A stretch of 64,000 bases of DNA from contig NZ_CP027657.1 in NCBI RefSeq assembly GCF_003008615.1, positions 4,216,001 through 4,280,000 of the forward strand. The letters run 5' to 3'. The notes under the pieces were generated by a model. That model had not been told where the DNA came from and did no database searches. It was given only the letters and a program-made list of their open reading frames with translations. Below are positions 1 through 9,918 of the stretch, one piece after another (within the stretch, counting starts at the first letter, position 1; the number at the start of each line of letters is the position of its first letter). The stretch comes from Pseudomonas mendocina. GTDB taxonomy: Bacteria > Pseudomonadota > Gammaproteobacteria > Pseudomonadales > Pseudomonadaceae. Made by a program: the position numbers and the translations under genes.

Positions 1-162
1 CATACAGCTGTTCTTGGCATTAATGCCATCTGCCGCTCCCCCCTCTTCAGAAGCCCTTTGTTCGTGTGTGCCATCCATGGGGCGTGCTCGAACAGTCTCG
101 CCTGCGGGCGAAGCTCACCTTTCCTATTCTGTGGCTCTCCGGCCTGCGGGCTTGTGGCAGTA

Positions 163-199
163 CCCCCCTTTACGGCAGCGATGCTGCCGTAAAGGGGGG
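163..199 (-). terminator. Strong hairpin behind the MFS gene
   Basis: A perfect 17-bp inverted repeat with a 3-base loop (arms 163-179 and 183-199) lies just past the stop codon of the MFS gene. The outer end is six consecutive G-C pairs. There is no clear U tract on the minus strand, so the terminator call rests on stem strength and position. Bases 1-162 hold no gene I can support. Confidence 0.55.
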
Positions 200-208
200 C
201 TCCATGAC

Positions 209-1432
209 TCAGCTATCGGGGGCGAGATTGCTGTTGTAGCGTATTCGGCGACGCAGGTTGACGATCTGCAGCAGAGCACCCAGGGTGGCGACTCCGCCGG
301 CGCTGGCGGCCAGGATCCAGGTTGGCGTTTGCAACAGCAACACGAAGCCGCCGGCAGCGGCGCCGATGGCGCTGCCTAGGTAGAGCGCTGACTCGTTCAG
401 GGCTATGGCCAGGTTACCGTCGCCCTGGGTCTCGCGCGCCAGGATCAGTTCGTTGTTCTGCGGTACCTGCAAAGCCCAGCCGACCGAGCCCCACAGGGCT
501 ATGGGTAGCATCACCAGCCAGGTGTCGAGGGCCGCTGCCAGCGGCAGCACGAACAGCGACACCGCGAGGATCAGCATGATGGCGAAGGTCAGCAGTGGCC
601 CTTTGATGCGATCCACCAGTGGGCCGATCAGAAAGCTGCCCAGCACCCCGCCGATACCCCAGACCCACAGATAGGGCGTGACCGAGCGCACAGCGCCATA
701 GGCCGGGTCGGCCAGCAGTACAGCGATGAAGGTGTACATGCCTAGGCTGGCGATTGCCGCCAGCAGCGACACCAGCAGGATGATCAGGACATGGCCATTG
801 CCCAGGATCGCCAGTTTCTTTCTCAGTGTGGTGGCGCTGTCCGCCGGTAGCGCCGGAAGCCTCAGCAGCAGGCCGAGTAATGCCACCGCTCCGAGCAGGG
901 TGACCAACCACAGTGCTGCCTGCCAGCCCAACCGCTCGGCTGTCAGCAGGCCCAGTGGTACACCCAGTACCACGCCGCTGGCCATGCCACCCATGATGAT
1001 GGCGATGGCCTTGCCGCGGTGTTGCTCGGTGGAAAGGGCGGTCGAGGCCGCGATGCCCATGGCCAGGTAGACGCCAGCGCCGATACCGGCGATGGCGCGC
1101 CAGGCCAGTAGTACGGCAAAGTTCTCGGCCAGCGTACTGGCTGCGTTGGCGATGACGAACACCCCCAGTGCTAGCAGCAGGCCGGCGCGCTGGCGATGTG
1201 CCGGTGTCAAGGCGACGAGAAGTGGTGAGCCCAGGCCATAAGCCAGGGTAAAGGCGGTCACCAGTTGGGCGGCCACCGCTACGGACACGGCGAACGAGGC
1301 TTCGATCATCGGAATCAGCCCGGCCGTGACATAGGAAGCCATACCGAGAGCGAAGGCTCCCAGAGCGATGAGGTGGATGGGAGATGGGCCCTGCAATGGC
1401 TTCTGTGATTCCCGAAGAGGTGCTTGATACAT
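209..1432 (-). CDS. MFS transporter, DHA1-like efflux permease
   Basis: A 407-residue very hydrophobic protein with about 12 predicted membrane helices, the size and pattern of the major facilitator superfamily. The basic loop between helices 2 and 3 is visible around residues 76-82 (TPAHRQR), and the glycine-rich helix GIGAGVYLAM follows near residue 115. It resembles AraJ/drug-efflux type inner-membrane antiporters; the substrate is not readable from sequence. It is divergent from an MmyB-type regulator 153 bp away, a common arrangement for a regulated efflux pump. The start is the first ATG, preceded on the minus strand by an AAGGAG-like site. The name beyond the superfamily is inference. 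Confidence 0.85.
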   Translation of the reverse strand: MYQAPLRESQKPLQGPSPIHLIALGAFALGMASYVTAGLIPMIEASFAVSVAVAAQLVTAFTLAYGLGSPLLVALTPAHRQRAGLLLALGVFVIANAASTLAENFAVLLAWRAIAGIGAGVYLAMGIAASTALSTEQHRGKAIAIIMGGMASGVVLGVPLGLLTAERLGWQAALWLVTLLGAVALLGLLLRLPALPADSATTLRKKLAILGNGHVLIILLVSLLAAIASLGMYTFIAVLLADPAYGAVRSVTPYLWVWGIGGVLGSFLIGPLVDRIKGPLLTFAIMLILAVSLFVLPLAAALDTWLVMLPIALWGSVGWALQVPQNNELILARETQGDGNLAIALNESALYLGSAIGAAAGGFVLLLQTPTWILAASAGGVATLGALLQIVNLRRRIRYNSNLAPDS

Positions 1433-1585
1433 CCGTTTCTCCTTGGTGAATGGCTAATGCGCCTCTGCGTGGTTTCTCACCACGTGAGAGTCCTGGTTTG
1501 GGCGCGCGCAGCCAGTCGGGGGTATTCTCCTCGGATTTATGAGGGGTACAATTTGACAATTTATTCTATTACTAGAGGTGATCGG
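1433..1585. promoter_or_regulatory. Divergent promoter region with palindrome
   Basis: The 153 bp between the MFS gene and its divergent regulator contain a perfect inverted repeat TCTCAC-CAC-GTGAGA at 1475-1489, a plausible operator for the regulator. A -10-like TACAAT lies at 1547-1552 for the rightward gene, and AGAGG at 1574-1578 is its ribosome binding site. The regulator-operator link is inference from position. Confidence 0.4.
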
Positions 1586-2440
1586 ATGAGCACGCCGCGC
1601 ACAGCCGAACGCACGCGCACGGAGCTGGCCGAATTCCTGCGTAGCCGCCGCGAACGTATTTCACCGCAGGAGGTGGGGCTGCCCGCCGGTAACCGACGGC
1701 GCACGCCTGGGCTGCGTCGAGAGGAAGTCGCGGCTTTGGCCGGGGTGGGCTTGTCCTGGTACACCTGGCTCGAACAAGGGCGGGATATCAGTGTGTCTGC
1801 GACCTTTCTCGACAACCTCTCGAGGGCGCTCAAGCTGGATACCTCCGAGCGGCGCCATCTGTTCCTGCTCGCCCATCAGCGCCTGCCAGCCGAGCCGGGC
1901 AAGACCTGGTGCACGGTACCGGCGCTGATTCATCGGCTGATGGGTGACCTGCCTGCGAGTCCGGCCTACGTGCTCAATCTTCGCTGGGACGTGCTGGCCT
2001 GGAATGCTGCGGCCGATCGTGTGTTCGGTTTTTCTGCGCTGCCGGCGGAGCGCCGCAATTTACTGTGGATGCTGTTCACCTATCCGGCTATGCGCGAGCT
2101 GTTCACCCCCTGGGAAGAGCAGGCACGGCAGATACTTTCCAGCTTCCGTCGCGACTTCGTGCGGGCCACGCAGGCGGCGGATATCGCTGCCCTGGTCAAG
2201 GAGCTGGAGAGGGCCTCACCAGACTTCAGGGACTGCTGGCGGCAGCAGGACATACAGGGTTCCTGCCAGGGCGTGCGTGATCTGCACATTGCCGCGCTCG
2301 GCAAGGTGACGTTCGAGCACATCACGCTGACCATCGACGAGGATCGTCATCTGAAGCTGGTCTACTACGCGGCCAGGCAAGGCTGTTCGCAGACTTGCGC
2401 TTTCGAGAGGTGGCTACAGCAAGAGGTGGTGCCAGTCTGA
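1586..2440 (+). CDS. MmyB-type helix-turn-helix transcriptional regulator
   Basis: A 284-residue protein. The N-terminus (about residues 8-85) is an XRE-type helix-turn-helix: LGxFLRSRRxRxxPxxxGLP followed by RRTPGLRREEVAALAGVG and SWYTWLEQGR are hallmarks of the MmyB/actinobacterial-type family. The C-terminal half (about 105-270) matches the ligand-binding MmyB domain, with the typical NLRWDVLAWNAAADRVFG stretch. An ATG at 1586 is chosen over the upstream in-frame ATG at 1424 because AGAGG sits 8 bases before it and the HTH begins right after. It probably controls the divergent MFS gene. Ligand unknown. Confidence 0.85.
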   Translation: MSTPRTAERTRTELAEFLRSRRERISPQEVGLPAGNRRRTPGLRREEVAALAGVGLSWYTWLEQGRDISVSATFLDNLSRALKLDTSERRHLFLLAHQRLPAEPGKTWCTVPALIHRLMGDLPASPAYVLNLRWDVLAWNAAADRVFGFSALPAERRNLLWMLFTYPAMRELFTPWEEQARQILSSFRRDFVRATQAADIAALVKELERASPDFRDCWRQQDIQGSCQGVRDLHIAALGKVTFEHITLTIDEDRHLKLVYYAARQGCSQTCAFERWLQQEVVPV

Positions 2441-2482
2441 AGTTAGCGTTAGCCAGCCCATCAGAGCGGGTGTCTGGCAAGG

Positions 2483-3355
2483 TCAGCGATTCAGATCGTG
2501 CAGATAGCTCAATACGTCAGGCGCTCCTGCCAGACGTAGGCCTTCGCCCAATGCAGTCGCTTCCAGGTGTTCTTTGGGTAGCAGAAGAAACTCGGGAGAG
2601 CCTGTGGTCTTCAGCAGTGACAGGCGAGCGTAGGGCAGACCATTGTCCAGCAACAGGCCCATGAAGCTCGGGTCGCTCCAGGCTTCACCTGGCATGGCGA
2701 GCACGTGGTAGCGCCTCTGCAGATTGTCCAATCCCGCGGTATTGAGGCTGTAGCGAACCAGATTGGCTGGCAGTAGCACTTCCAGCCCGCGCATGCGTGC
2801 GTAAGCGATGGCGCTGGCGAAGGCTTCGCCCTGTTGTTCCCCTGCCCAGAAGGTGCGAGTACCGCGCCAATTAGCCTGGCGCAGTTCGATCGAGTCGCCA
2901 GCGAGGAAGCGCGGCAACGGCAGGCTGATGGTCTTGAGGAAGTCCTTGTAGCTGATGATGCGGATCTGCTTGCAGTGTTCGCTGGCCGCATAGTCCTCGA
3001 AGCTGGCGTAACCCGGTGTCGCGGTGCTGCAGGCAAAGCCATCGATCATGCGCAGGTCGAAGGATTGCAGCTGCTGGGTCTGTGCCTCTACCACCTGAGT
3101 CAGAGCGGAGTGTGCCTGGGCCTTGTCCTCTTGAACGGGGCCGGAGAGGGCGCCGCGGGGCAGGTTGAGCAGCCGTTGCAGTTGTGGGGTTTCGTGCCAG
3201 CAGATGCTGTCGCCAGGTGTCGGCAGAGCCTTGAAGGGCAGACGCAAGGTGCTGGCCCTGGAAAAAATTTGTCGCGAGCCGCGTCCGATCAGCCCCAGGC
3301 GTTGTGCCAGGGCGGTCAGGCGAGTGCTGAGGGTGGAAGGCTCGGACAGGCTCAT
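2483..3355 (-). CDS. Conserved Pseudomonas protein of unknown function
   Basis: A 290-residue soluble protein with no signal peptide and no catalytic motif I recognise; it resembles a family I know from Pseudomonas genomes only as a domain of unknown function (possibly DUF6685, low certainty). The start at 3355 is chosen rather than the first ATG at 3418 because AGGAG lies upstream of it and the extra 21 residues look like readthrough of leader sequence. It is divergent from the small DUF2835-like gene. No function is offered. Confidence 0.6.
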   Translation of the reverse strand: MSLSEPSTLSTRLTALAQRLGLIGRGSRQIFSRASTLRLPFKALPTPGDSICWHETPQLQRLLNLPRGALSGPVQEDKAQAHSALTQVVEAQTQQLQSFDLRMIDGFACSTATPGYASFEDYAASEHCKQIRIISYKDFLKTISLPLPRFLAGDSIELRQANWRGTRTFWAGEQQGEAFASAIAYARMRGLEVLLPANLVRYSLNTAGLDNLQRRYHVLAMPGEAWSDPSFMGLLLDNGLPYARLSLLKTTGSPEFLLLPKEHLEATALGEGLRLAGAPDVLSYLHDLNR

Positions 3356-3490
3356 GGCCGGCTGATCGCTCCTGAAGCGTCTAATGCAGTGTGGCAGACA
3401 CTGGCGGCTATTGCCCATACAGTCGGGTGTGCGACGGTGGCTGTACGGGGTTGTGGCAAAATAGCCGCATTCATTTGCGAGGGTGCCTCC

Positions 3491-3712
3491 ATGCCCAGCT
3501 TGGTGCTGGATATTGCGTTATCGGCCGAACGGTTGCAGGCCATCTATCGGGGTCATGCCAACAGGATTATTGCGCAAAGTCGCGACGGCCGCCGCGTCAG
3601 TTTACCGGCCCATCACCTGCGGCCCTATCTGACTCATGCGGGCATCTATGGTTCCTTCATGCTGGAGTTCAGCAGCTCGGGCGAACTTTTGAGCTTACGC
3701 CCTTTGGCTTGA
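3491..3712 (+). CDS. Small DUF2835-family protein
   Basis: A 73-residue protein. The pattern LDIALSAERLQAIYRG, then RDGRRVSLPAHHLRPYLT and a terminal FxLEFxxxGxLLSL, is that of the DUF2835 family, a small all-beta protein of unknown role found beside pyrD in Pseudomonas. An upstream in-frame ORF continues to 2834 but it is antisense to the neighbouring gene, so the ATG at 3491, preceded by GAGGGTG, is preferred. It lies 87 bp before pyrD on the same strand and may be co-transcribed with it. Confidence 0.75.
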   Translation: MPSLVLDIALSAERLQAIYRGHANRIIAQSRDGRRVSLPAHHLRPYLTHAGIYGSFMLEFSSSGELLSLRPLA

Positions 3713-3799
3713 TCTGGCGCGCTTGCCTCGCGTCCAGTGCGTGCGCGCGGCTATAATCGGCGGTCTGCCCATCCTTTATCTGTCGAGCTGAGCCTGCCC

Positions 3800-4822
3800 A
3801 TGTACTCCCTGGCCCGCGAGCTGCTGTTCAAACTCTCCCCGGAAACCTCTCACGAGCTGTCCATCGATCTGATCGGTGCGGGCGGCCGCCTGGGGCTCAA
3901 TGGTTTGCTGACCAAGGCGCCGGCCAGTTTGCCAGTGTCGGTCATGGGCCTGGAGTTTCCCAATCCCGTCGGCCTTGCCGCCGGTTTGGACAAGAATGGC
4001 GATGCCATCGAGGGCTTTGCTCAGCTCGGTTTCGGTTTCGTCGAGATCGGTACCGTCACGCCGCGTCCTCAGCCAGGTAACCCCAAGCCACGCCTGTTCC
4101 GTTTGCCGGATGCCGAGGCGGTGATCAACCGCATGGGGTTCAACAATCTGGGCGTCGACCACCTGTTGGCGCGTGTGCAGGCGGCGAAATTCAAGGGCGT
4201 GCTGGGTATCAATATCGGCAAGAACTTCGATACGCCGGTCGAGCGAGCGGTGGACGATTATCTGACCTGCCTGGACAAGGTGTATGCCCATGCCAGTTAT
4301 GTCACGGTCAACGTCAGTTCGCCCAATACGCCTGGGCTGCGCAGTCTGCAGTTCGGTGATTCGCTCAAGGAGCTGCTCGAAGCGCTACGCCGCCGCCAGG
4401 AAGATCTGACCCAGGAGCATGGCCGGCGTGTACCGTTGGCGATCAAGATCGCGCCGGACATGAGCGACGAGGAAACCGCTCTGGTGGCTGCAGCGCTGCT
4501 GGGCGCTGACATGGATGCGGTCATCGCCACCAACACCACGCTCAGCCGTGAGGGCGTCGAGGGGCTGGCGCATGCCGACGAGTCCGGTGGTCTGTCTGGC
4601 GCGCCGGTGCGCGACAAGAGCACGCATATCGTCAAGGTGCTGGCGGGAGAGTTGAGCGGACGTTTGCCGATCATTGCCGTCGGCGGTATCACCGAGGGCA
4701 GGCACGCTGCGGAGAAGATCGCAGCAGGTGCGAGCCTGGTACAGATTTATTCGGGGTTCATCTACAAAGGGCCGGCGCTGATTCGCGAAGCGGTGGATGC
4801 CATCGCCGCCCTGCGTAAGTAG
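3800..4822 (+). CDS. pyrD: Dihydroorotate dehydrogenase (quinone), class 2
   Basis: A 340-residue FMN enzyme that oxidises dihydroorotate to orotate with ubiquinone as acceptor, the fourth step of pyrimidine synthesis, at the inner face of the cytoplasmic membrane. The N-terminal amphipathic segment (1-30) is the membrane/quinone domain of class 2 enzymes. The sequence [11 protein letters not shown] near residues 171-181 carries the catalytic serine typical of class 2, and ATNTT and VGGI motifs of the FMN barrel follow. Start ATG at 3800 matches the usual MYSLAREL start; the track of 21 extra residues upstream is not conserved-looking. A terminator follows. Confidence 0.97.
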   Translation: MYSLARELLFKLSPETSHELSIDLIGAGGRLGLNGLLTKAPASLPVSVMGLEFPNPVGLAAGLDKNGDAIEGFAQLGFGFVEIGTVTPRPQPGNPKPRLFRLPDAEAVINRMGFNNLGVDHLLARVQAAKFKGVLGINIGKNFDTPVERAVDDYLTCLDKVYAHASYVTVNVSSPNTPGLRSLQFGDSLKELLEALRRRQEDLTQEHGRRVPLAIKIAPDMSDEETALVAAALLGADMDAVIATNTTLSREGVEGLAHADESGGLSGAPVRDKSTHIVKVLAGELSGRLPIIAVGGITEGRHAAEKIAAGASLVQIYSGFIYKGPALIREAVDAIAALRK

Positions 4823-4833
4823 ACAAATAAATA

Positions 4834-4853
4834 GGGCTCCCGAAGGAGCCCTT
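4834..4853 (+). terminator. Intrinsic terminator after pyrD
   Basis: Seven-bp GC-rich stem GGGCTCC/GGAGCCC with a CGAA tetraloop, 11 bases after the pyrD stop, followed by TT. It may also serve rmf from the other side. Confidence 0.75.
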
Positions 4854-4910
4854 GGGCTTGCGCCCGCCGCCCGGAGGGGGTCGGCATGGTGAAGTCGGGT
4901 GTGATCCTGA

Positions 4911-5126
4911 TCAGCCGACAGCGTGAAGTTCGTTGAGGCGATGAATACCGGCAGTGCCGGTCAGCCCATCCCAGTTGTCGCCACGGCCCTCACGCCAGCC
5001 ATTGAGCCAGGCCTGACGAACCGAAGGTAGGGTAAAGGGGCATAGTTCGCGGGATTTACCATTGATGCCGTACTGATAGCCGCGCAAAAAAGCTCTTTCT
5101 AACGGATCACGCTTAAGTCTTCTCAT
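4911..5126 (-). CDS. rmf: Ribosome modulation factor
   Basis: A 71-residue basic protein with the family signature RDxxERAFLRGYQYGxxGKSRELCPF near the N-terminus and WLNGWREGRGDNW in the middle. RMF binds 30S subunits in stationary phase and drives 100S dimer formation (hibernation). It is longer than the 55-residue E. coli protein, as usual in Pseudomonas. It faces pyrD, tail to tail, and its 5' leader holds a series of hairpins matching the described rmf RNA motif. Confidence 0.95.
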   Translation of the reverse strand: MRRLKRDPLERAFLRGYQYGINGKSRELCPFTLPSVRQAWLNGWREGRGDNWDGLTGTAGIHRLNELHAVG

Positions 5127-5139
5127 AGGGTGTTGCCCT

Positions 5140-5260
5140 CACTGTTGACTGTTATGTCCCGTTGGCCTTGTAGCAAGGCCTGGCAGAGAGTTTCTGCCTG
5201 CGGAGGTTCACTGCCGGCGTGGCGAACCTCCTGCGCTTTCGCCGTTGCAACGAAAGCCTG
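5140..5260 (-). ncRNA. rmf leader RNA motif (structured 5' UTR)
   Basis: Four consecutive inverted repeats precede the rmf start: 5164-5170/5174-5180 (GGCCTTG/CAAGGCC), 5182-5187/5193-5198 (GGCAGA/TCTGCC), 5202-5209/5224-5231 (GGAGGTTC/GAACCTCC) and 5235-5241/5251-5257 (GCTTTCG/CGAAAGC). A conserved rmf RNA motif upstream of rmf in Pseudomonas has been described from comparative genomics; position and hairpin succession fit. A role in growth-phase control of rmf is inference. Confidence 0.7.
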
Positions 5261-5545
5261 GGTAGAGTTCTAACGAATGCACCGGGGCCTGTGAATGATC
5301 AATTTGTCATAAGGGCTTAACCGAAGTGTAGGTGAAGCCATAACGAGCCTGGTCAAACGTCCAGGCATCTTTTGGCAGGCAGCGTGAGGCCTGGCTATGG
5401 CAGGTCGCTTGGTCAGATTGCCATTGCAAATGAGACTGCTGCTTATTCCGACGAAGGGTCGCGCTGTGACACTTTGTCACTTATTTTTAAGTCGAGGCGC
5501 TGCCTGAAGCGCGCCTCCCCGAATGCCATTGGCACTGGATACTCC

Positions 5546-7726
<2,181 letters not shown>

Positions 7727-7730
7727 TTGC

Positions 7731-7788
7731 GTAGCCCGGATGCAATCCGGGGCCAGGATAAAAGGCCCTCGGATTGCATCCGGGCTAC
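7731..7788. repeat. REP-like inverted repeat, family 1
   Basis: Inverted repeat GTAGCCCGGATGCAATCCG ... CGGATTGCATCCGGGCTAC between the convergent rlmL and dacB. A close relative occurs at 62300-62356. It may act as a bidirectional terminator. Confidence 0.8.
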
Positions 7789-7795
7789 GTGCTTG

Positions 7796-9232
7796 TCAGC
7801 GCTTGGGCTGGCTGTAGGTGTCGAGCAGCACCTGATCGAGAATCGAGGTAGCGCCCCAGGGTTTCGGGTCGTTGAGGATGGCGACCACGGCCCAGTCCTG
7901 GCCGTTACGGTCGCGGCTGTAGCCGGCAATGGCGCGTACGTTGTTCAGGGTGCCGGTCTTGATGTGCGCCTCGCCCACCAGCGGCGTACGCAGCAGGCGC
8001 CTGCGCATGGTGCCATCCATTGCTACCAGTGGCATCGAGCTGCGAAATTCCGCGGCGTAGGGGCTGCGCCAGGCTGCCTGGAGGATGGCGGCCATTTCCC
8101 GTGCGCTGATGCGCTCGGCGCGTGAAAGACCGGAGCCGTTTTCCAGCACCAGATGCGGTGCGGTGATGCCCTTGCGCGCCAACCAGCTGCGAATCACCCG
8201 TTGCGCGGCCGTGGCGTCGTCCTGGTCGGCCTCGGTGCGGAACTGCGCGCCGATGCTGAGAAACAACTGCCGGGCCATGGTGTTGTTGCTGTACTTGTTG
8301 ATGTCACGGACGATCTCCACCACGTCCGGCGAGAAGGCGCGTACCAGCAGGCGAGCATCTTCGGGCAGTTGGGCGAGGCGATCCTTGCCGAGTATCTTGC
8401 CGCCCAGTTCCTGCCAGATGCCGCGTACCGCGCCGGCGGCGTAGCTGGGGTGGTCGAGCAGCGACAGGTAGGTCTGCGCGGTGCAGCCTTCGGCCAGTTG
8501 ACCGGTGACGATCAACGTGGTGCCGTCGAACTGCTCCACGGCGTTGTAGCGCACATCGGGCCAGGCCGGGCAGGTGCCGGCCTTGAGCAGGCGCACCTGA
8601 TTGTCGATGCGTATCGTGGCGATCGGCGGATCCATGGCGATGGAGACCTTGCCACCCTCGGCGCGGGTGATGAAACGCTGCGCCTTGAGATTGACCAGCA
8701 AGGAGTCGGGCGTGACCAGGAAAGGCTTGTTGGCATCGCCGCCGTCATCGTTGAACGCCGGCAACTGCGGCGCGACGAAGAAGCTGCGGTCGAGCACCAG
8801 ATCGCCCTGAACCTGGCGTACGCCGTTGATGCGCAGGTCGCGCAGCAGCAGCCAGAGCTTTTCCATGTTCAGCTTGGGGTCGCCACCGCCCTTGAGGTAG
8901 AGGTTGCCGTGCAGCACACCGTCCTTCACCGGGCCGTCGGCGTAGAACTCGGTCTTCCACTGGTGGTTGGGGCCGAGCAGCTCCAGTGCTGCGTAGGTGG
9001 TCACCAGCTTCATGGTGGAAGCCGGGTTGACCGACACATCGGCGTTGAATTGCAGACCACCGCCCTGGCCGCCCAGGGGCACGGTCATCACCGAGAGGGA
9101 GTTGTTGGAAATCTTGTTGGCCTTCAGCGCCTGCTCGACCTTGGCAGGCAGGGCGCCATTGGCGGCATGGCAGGAGAGGGCGAGGGGAAGTAGCAGGGCG
9201 CTCAGCGCCAGTTGGCGAAACCGCTGGATCAT
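7796..9232 (-). CDS. dacB: D-alanyl-D-alanine carboxypeptidase/endopeptidase (PBP4)
   Basis: A 478-residue periplasmic class C low-molecular-weight penicillin-binding protein that trims and splits peptidoglycan cross-links. Signal peptide at about 1-24 (cut near CHA-A). The active-site motifs are all present: STMK at residues 72-75, SNN at 315-317 and KTG at 425-427, with the long insert between the first two that marks PBP4/S13 peptidases. Its stop is 8 bp from the REP element that separates it from rlmL. The start is the first ATG, just before the signal peptide. Confidence 0.95.
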   Translation of the reverse strand: MIQRFRQLALSALLLPLALSCHAANGALPAKVEQALKANKISNNSLSVMTVPLGGQGGGLQFNADVSVNPASTMKLVTTYAALELLGPNHQWKTEFYADGPVKDGVLHGNLYLKGGGDPKLNMEKLWLLLRDLRINGVRQVQGDLVLDRSFFVAPQLPAFNDDGGDANKPFLVTPDSLLVNLKAQRFITRAEGGKVSIAMDPPIATIRIDNQVRLLKAGTCPAWPDVRYNAVEQFDGTTLIVTGQLAEGCTAQTYLSLLDHPSYAAGAVRGIWQELGGKILGKDRLAQLPEDARLLVRAFSPDVVEIVRDINKYSNNTMARQLFLSIGAQFRTEADQDDATAAQRVIRSWLARKGITAPHLVLENGSGLSRAERISAREMAAILQAAWRSPYAAEFRSSMPLVAMDGTMRRRLLRTPLVGEAHIKTGTLNNVRAIAGYSRDRNGQDWAVVAILNDPKPWGATSILDQVLLDTYSQPKR

Positions 9233-9416
9233 GTTGGAAAACCTTGCGCGCTCGGGCGGTTACAACAAAGGGTGGATCAGACAGTGCAGCTGTAGCTAAC
9301 GACCGTCTGTGGCTGAAGAAAGTTGCCGTCATTATGCCGCAAGGCGGCCGGACAGCGAGCGACAACTCGGCCGATCTGCTAGAGTGCCGCGCGTTATCAC
9401 CTTTGAGGATTGTTTC

Positions 9417-9758
9417 ATGGCGACCAACCGTTCCCGCCGTCTGCGCAAGAAGCTCTGTGTCGATGAATTCCAGGAGCTGGGCTTCGAGCTGACCCTGAAC
9501 TTCAAGGCCGACCTGAGCGACAAGACCCTCGACGATTTCGTCGATCAGTTCCTCGATCAAGCCATCGCTGGCAATGGCCTGGATTACGTCGGTGGCGAAG
9601 ACTTCGGTCTGGTCTGCCTGGCCAAGCGTGGCTCGGTCAACGAAGAGCAGCGCACTGCCGTCGAGGCCTGGCTGAAAGGCCGTGACGAGCTGGAGAAGTT
9701 CGAGCTCAGCCCGCTGCAGGACGTCTGGTACCCGGAGAACCCGATCAACCAGGCGTGA
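9417..9758 (+). CDS. yggL: YggL-family 50S ribosome-associated protein
   Basis: A 113-residue acidic protein with the basic start NRSRRLRKKL, then CVDEFQELGFEL and the NGLDYVGG segment typical of YggL (DUF469). Members associate with the large ribosomal subunit in gammaproteobacteria. GAGGA precedes the ATG at 9417; the 36 residues upstream in frame do not look conserved. It is divergent from dacB (184 bp) and followed by a strong terminator. Confidence 0.9.
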   Translation: MATNRSRRLRKKLCVDEFQELGFELTLNFKADLSDKTLDDFVDQFLDQAIAGNGLDYVGGEDFGLVCLAKRGSVNEEQRTAVEAWLKGRDELEKFELSPLQDVWYPENPINQA

Positions 9759-9810
9759 TCCTGTATCGCTGCCATGCCCTCGGTTAATCCAGGCATGGCT
9801 CGCGCGTGAA

Positions 9811-9838
9811 AGGCCAGGGTTTAGCCCTGGCCTTTTTG
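9811..9838 (+). terminator. Intrinsic terminator after yggL
   Basis: Nine-bp stem AGGCCAGGG/CCCTGGCCT (9811-9819 and 9825-9833) with a 5-base loop and a T5 tract. Confidence 0.9.
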
Positions 9839-9918
9839 TTTGTCGGCGTTGCGAGTGCAGCGCGCCAATCACGTGCTGGCGATCTGCACATCGAGTCCGG
9901 CAACGGCTGCGCATGGCA

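Noticed and set aside
5466-5480. GTGACA-CTT-TGTCAC palindrome upstream of rlmL as a Vfr/CRP site
   Set aside because: Half-site spacing is one base too long for TGTGA-N6-TCACA; could be a weak hairpin followed by T-rich sequence instead.
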